Shown piece by piece: positions 15,236 through 18,009 of a DNA stretch of 18,009 nucleotides. The notes under the pieces were generated by a model that did not search any database, was not told where the DNA came from, and worked only from the letters and a program-made list of their open reading frames with translations. Source of the DNA: CAYNWK01 sp964400875 (GTDB taxonomy: Bacteria > Chloroflexota > Anaerolineae > Anaerolineales > UBA4823); the NCBI GenBank assembly GCA_964400875.1, contig CAYNWK010000085.1, positions 1 to 18,009 of the forward strand. The letters run 5' to 3'. The position numbers and the translations under genes are program-made. Position 1 is the stretch's first letter; each line of letters opens with the position of its first letter.

Positions 15236-16279
15236 ATGGTTGAAGTGTCGATCTTAGAACAGGAGATCAACGAACAGGCGTTGGGTTTACGGCGCCTGCT
15301 TGATCGAGAGACAGATAAAGTTCTTGAGTTGTGCAAACAATTGGCAGGACGATTCCATTACGTCGTCATTGCCGCGCGTGGAAGTTCGGATAATGCCGCC
15401 CGGTACGCTCAATATCTTCTGGGAGCGCGCAATCGCCTGCCGGTTAGCCTGGCTACACCATCATTATTCACGCTGTACCAACAACCTCCGGCCCTCAATG
15501 GGGCGCTGGTAATTGGCATTTCCCAATCTGGACAATCTCCTGATGTAGTAGCCGTTCTCCAGGAAGCCCGCCAGCAAGCTTGTCCAACGTTAGCAATCAC
15601 CAACTACTCGAATTCAGCGTTGGGAGAAGCTTGCGAATACCTGATCGAGCTGCACGCCGGGGTAGAGAAGGCGGTAGCAGCAACAAAGACATATACCGCC
15701 TCGCTCGCCGCAATCGCATTACTCTCGGGAGGTTTGCTACAAGATCAAAGATCATTCGATGCGCTCGAATCTATACCCGAATACATCGCCCGTGCGATCA
15801 TCAATCTGGATGAGCCTCTGAGCCGGGTCGAGCGCTATCGATTCATGGATCATTGTACGGTGATTGGTCGAGGGTTTAATTACGCCACCGCTTTCGAAAT
15901 ATCCTTGAAGATTAAAGAGCTGACCCGCGTAGTTGCCGAACCTTATTCTTCGGCTGATTTCCGCCATGGCCCCATCGCTATGGTCAGAGACGGCTTCCCG
16001 GTGATCTTGATTGCTCCGAAGGGAGAAGTTTTCCAGGATGTAAGAGACCTGGTGGAGCAATTAAGCCAGCTCGATTCCGAATTGTTGATCATCTCAGATG
16101 ACCCTTCCTTGCTGAATATGGCGAACCTTCCATTCGCTATTCCAGCCGGGTTGGAAGAATACCTCACTCCGCTAGTCGCCGTCGTGCCAGGTCAGTTGTT
16201 CAGCCTGAAGCTCGCTCAGGCTAAAGGCCTGGCCGCCGACCAGCCTGGTGGGTTGCAGAAAGTTACCGAGACCTATTAA
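15236..16279 (+). CDS. SIS-domain sugar-phosphate isomerase/deaminase (GlmS-C/NagB-II type)
   Basis: Two SIS domains matching the isomerase half of glucosamine-6-phosphate synthase, without the glutaminase domain. Seen: ARGSSDNAA (47-55), SQSGQSPD (96-103), EKAVAATKTYTASL (144-157), IGRGFNYATAFEISLKIKEL (210-229), RHGP (243-246) and the tail DQPGGLQKVTETY. Positions corresponding to GlmS K485, E488, H504 and C-terminal K603 are occupied by K225, E228, H244 and K342. Enzymes of this form usually deaminate glucosamine-6-phosphate to fructose-6-phosphate (NagB-II) or act on a related amino sugar, in the cytoplasm. The 347-residue length is typical. AAGGA overlaps the preceding stop, 7 bases before the ATG, so translation is coupled. 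The exact substrate is inferred, and AgaS-like activity is an alternative. Confidence 0.87.
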   Translation: MVEVSILEQEINEQALGLRRLLDRETDKVLELCKQLAGRFHYVVIAARGSSDNAARYAQYLLGARNRLPVSLATPSLFTLYQQPPALNGALVIGISQSGQSPDVVAVLQEARQQACPTLAITNYSNSALGEACEYLIELHAGVEKAVAATKTYTASLAAIALLSGGLLQDQRSFDALESIPEYIARAIINLDEPLSRVERYRFMDHCTVIGRGFNYATAFEISLKIKELTRVVAEPYSSADFRHGPIAMVRDGFPVILIAPKGEVFQDVRDLVEQLSQLDSELLIISDDPSLLNMANLPFAIPAGLEEYLTPLVAVVPGQLFSLKLAQAKGLAADQPGGLQKVTETY

Positions 16280-16287
16280 AAACTGGG

Positions 16288-17136
16288 ATGGATTACTACC
16301 GCAAAATAATCCCCAAATTCACCGCCATAGGCAGGTTATTGGATTTCGAGGATACGACGAACAGGTTGATCCTGGCGATATCTTTCCTCACCAGCCTGCT
16401 GGGTTTTGGCTGGGAGCTGATCTTAGGAAAGGGGTTCTTTCCCAGCGCAATATGGGGAATCGAAGCCGGGATCGCGATATTTTTTACCTGGGGTTTGGCT
16501 CGCGAGATTGATCCAGAACATAGTCTATCCGCCTTCCCCGGTATTGTGTTGACATTGTTAGGCTTGCCCATCCTGGGTTTACCCGATTTAATCATCTTAT
16601 TATGGATGTTGATAGTCGCCAGGATGCTGAACCGGACAACTGGTCTGCCGGCGAAAGTTACGGACTCCCTGGCGATCGTACTGCTATCCGGTTACCTGGT
16701 CTGGCAGGCAAATTGGCTTTTTGGCTTAATTGCTGCGGTTGCGTTTTTTCTGGATAGTTTCCTGCCAAACCCGCGCAGGCGACAGATCTTGTTCGCAGTT
16801 ATTGCCCTCCTCGCCAGCTTGGTTGGTATCGTTCTGAGTGGCGGATTCTCGCCGGTGGGCAACCTTAGAATTTATTCTCTCCTGGCCATGCTTGTCATCA
16901 CTCTGCTCTTCATACCCGTCGTTATTCGAGCGCGCCAGCAACATGCCAGCGCTGACTTTACCCAGGAAACGCTCTACCCCAGCCGCGTCCAAGCAGCTCA
17001 AATACTCACTCTGGCAACCTGCTGGCTGCTTGCCATCTGGGGAGGAGATGCCGGATTTGTATCAGTTTTACCGATGTGGAGTGCATACCTGGGGACGAGT
17101 GTGTACGGTCTGGGAGCACAGCTCTTCAATCGTTGA
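16288..17136 (+). CDS. Polytopic membrane protein of unknown function
   Basis: A 282-residue hydrophobic protein with about eight to nine membrane segments, including stretches near 28-45, 52-70, 82-110, 127-153, 160-180, 190-212 and 235-275. No catalytic or transport motif is recognisable. A short basic loop (PNPRRRQ, about 156-162) suggests a cytoplasmic side. It begins 8 bases after the SIS gene and its TGA is directly followed by the ATG of the GH31 gene, so it is part of the carbohydrate operon. The ribosome site is weak (ACTGGG). It might export or anchor a product of the operon, but this is only positional inference. Confidence 0.75.
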   Translation: MDYYRKIIPKFTAIGRLLDFEDTTNRLILAISFLTSLLGFGWELILGKGFFPSAIWGIEAGIAIFFTWGLAREIDPEHSLSAFPGIVLTLLGLPILGLPDLIILLWMLIVARMLNRTTGLPAKVTDSLAIVLLSGYLVWQANWLFGLIAAVAFFLDSFLPNPRRRQILFAVIALLASLVGIVLSGGFSPVGNLRIYSLLAMLVITLLFIPVVIRARQQHASADFTQETLYPSRVQAAQILTLATCWLLAIWGGDAGFVSVLPMWSAYLGTSVYGLGAQLFNR

Positions 17137-18009
17137 ATGGAACTTTTCAACAAAGCAATCCGCGCGATCCGGTTCACCGGTCTGCTTAATACGGTTCGGA
17201 CCATCTTATACGCCCTGAACCGCAGCTGGCTTGATTACCGGTACGGAACGCAAAAAACCTCAAAATCTACGTCTAAAAATCCGGGGAAATGGTTGCGTAC
17301 GAGCGAAGGATCACAAGGGCTGCATGCCTACTTTGAAAACGCCGACGTGAACATATGCTTTCTAGCCGAGGATTTGGTACGAGTAACCTGGGAACCGGGA
17401 ACTGCGCCTGTTCCGTATGCTATCGCCAGGACGGATTGGCCTCCAGTCGAAGTCGAGATCACCGAGCGTGCAGGCCAATGGAGACTTCAAACTTCAGAAT
17501 TATCTGTGACCCTCGAACAAACGGGTGAGCTGATTTATCGAAACCAGGCGAACCAAGTCCTTCGCAAAGAACTTCCGCCAGTTCGCAAAGGGAGCGCGTG
17601 GATACAGCGGTCCTCTCTCCAGGATAACGAACACTTCTTCGGTCTCGGGGAGCGAGCCGCGCCTTTCAACCTCGCCGGGGAAAGCTATCGATTGTGGAAC
17701 ACCGATCCGGGAGGCGGTTACAGGCCGGGAGACGATCCTCTTTACCTCTGTATCCCCGTCTTCCTTGGGTTGCACGCCAGCGGCGCTTACCTGATCTTTT
17801 ACGAAAATTCGTATGATGGCTACCTGACCTTTGGGGAACACACTGAAGCCAGCTTCGAAGACGGCGCCCTGCGCTACTACTTTATCCCTGGTCCTCCCGA
17901 ACGTGCGGTGGAACGTTATATGGATCTGACCGGCCGTCCGCCCTTGCCGCCGCGGTGGGCGCTCGGATTTCACCAGTCTCGCTGGGGGTACAAGAACGCG
18001 GACGACGTC
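17137..18009 (+). CDS. GH31-family alpha-glycosidase, 5' part only
   Basis: The first 291 codons of a glycoside hydrolase family 31 enzyme (alpha-glucosidase/alpha-xylosidase group); the window ends before the catalytic nucleophile, so activity cannot be judged. Seen: an N-terminal beta-sandwich (about 55-265) with the hallmark FFGLGERAAPFNL (167-179), WNTDPGGGY (187-195), and at the barrel entry PLPPRWALGFHQSRWGY (269-285). The first ~37 residues are an amphipathic extension without signal-peptide character, suggesting a cytoplasmic enzyme. The ATG follows the previous TGA with no gap and no clear ribosome site, indicating translational coupling. Next to a GT5 enzyme it likely trims an alpha-glucan or related oligosaccharide. 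Alpha-xylosidase and sulfoquinovosidase relatives share these early motifs. Confidence 0.92.
   Translation, partial: MELFNKAIRAIRFTGLLNTVRTILYALNRSWLDYRYGTQKTSKSTSKNPGKWLRTSEGSQGLHAYFENADVNICFLAEDLVRVTWEPGTAPVPYAIARTDWPPVEVEITERAGQWRLQTSELSVTLEQTGELIYRNQANQVLRKELPPVRKGSAWIQRSSLQDNEHFFGLGERAAPFNLAGESYRLWNTDPGGGYRPGDDPLYLCIPVFLGLHASGAYLIFYENSYDGYLTFGEHTEASFEDGALRYYFIPGPPERAVERYMDLTGRPPLPPRWALGFHQSRWGYKNADDV

Noticed and set aside
17500..17973. 157-codon open frame opposite the GH31 gene
   Set aside because: The plus-strand frame carries GH31 hallmarks throughout this stretch, so the minus frame is a shadow.

Overview
The window looks like chromosomal DNA of a free-living bacterium of moderate GC content, most likely a Chloroflexota (Anaerolineae-type) lineage. 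This is an inference from gene content and style: tandem zinc-ribbon membrane proteins, an M14 peptidase beside an M24 peptidase, and a GHMP kinase beside a sugar nucleotidyltransferase. No rRNA or other phylogenetic marker is present. I found no tRNA, rRNA, CRISPR array, insertion sequence or phage gene. Left block (1-5979, all +): the 3' end of a cut-off gene (2-82) is followed by a gene-free stretch of about 490 bases (83-571) rich in potential RNA structure. Next come an exporter-type ABC half-transporter (572-2479), an M14 zinc carboxypeptidase (2516-4201), an M24 aminopeptidase-P-like enzyme (4278-5483) and, one base after its stop, methylglyoxal synthase mgsA (5485-5979). The peptidases suggest peptide turnover; MgsA opens the methylglyoxal bypass of lower glycolysis. 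Middle block (6060-10444, all -): read in transcription order, it holds a polytopic membrane protein of unknown function, two adjacent paralogous proteins with zinc ribbons at the N-terminus and two membrane helices at the C-terminus, and a small antibiotic-biosynthesis-monooxygenase-fold protein similar to LsrG. The first three are tightly spaced and probably form one operon. The small gene has its own strong ribosome binding site and a GTG start. The block faces mgsA convergently across an 80-base gap that holds an AT-rich hairpin. Right block (10600-18009, all +): a good extended -10 promoter drives rph (RNase PH). It is followed, with gaps of 0 to 69 bases, by a GHMP sugar kinase, a sugar-1-phosphate nucleotidyltransferase, a GT5 (glycogen-synthase-type) glycosyltransferase, a GlmS/NagB-II-type SIS sugar isomerase or deaminase, a polytopic membrane protein, and the first 291 codons of a GH31 alpha-glycosidase running off the window. 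Together these look like a carbohydrate activation, polymerisation and turnover operon: kinase plus nucleotidyltransferase make an NDP-sugar, GT5 adds sugar to a glucan-like polymer, GH31 removes it, and SIS feeds amino sugar to glycolysis. The exact sugar cannot be read from sequence alone. The most interesting items are this operon with its atypical GT5 donor loop, the zinc-ribbon/membrane-protein trio with a possible leaderless promoter, and the structured leader in front of the ABC gene.
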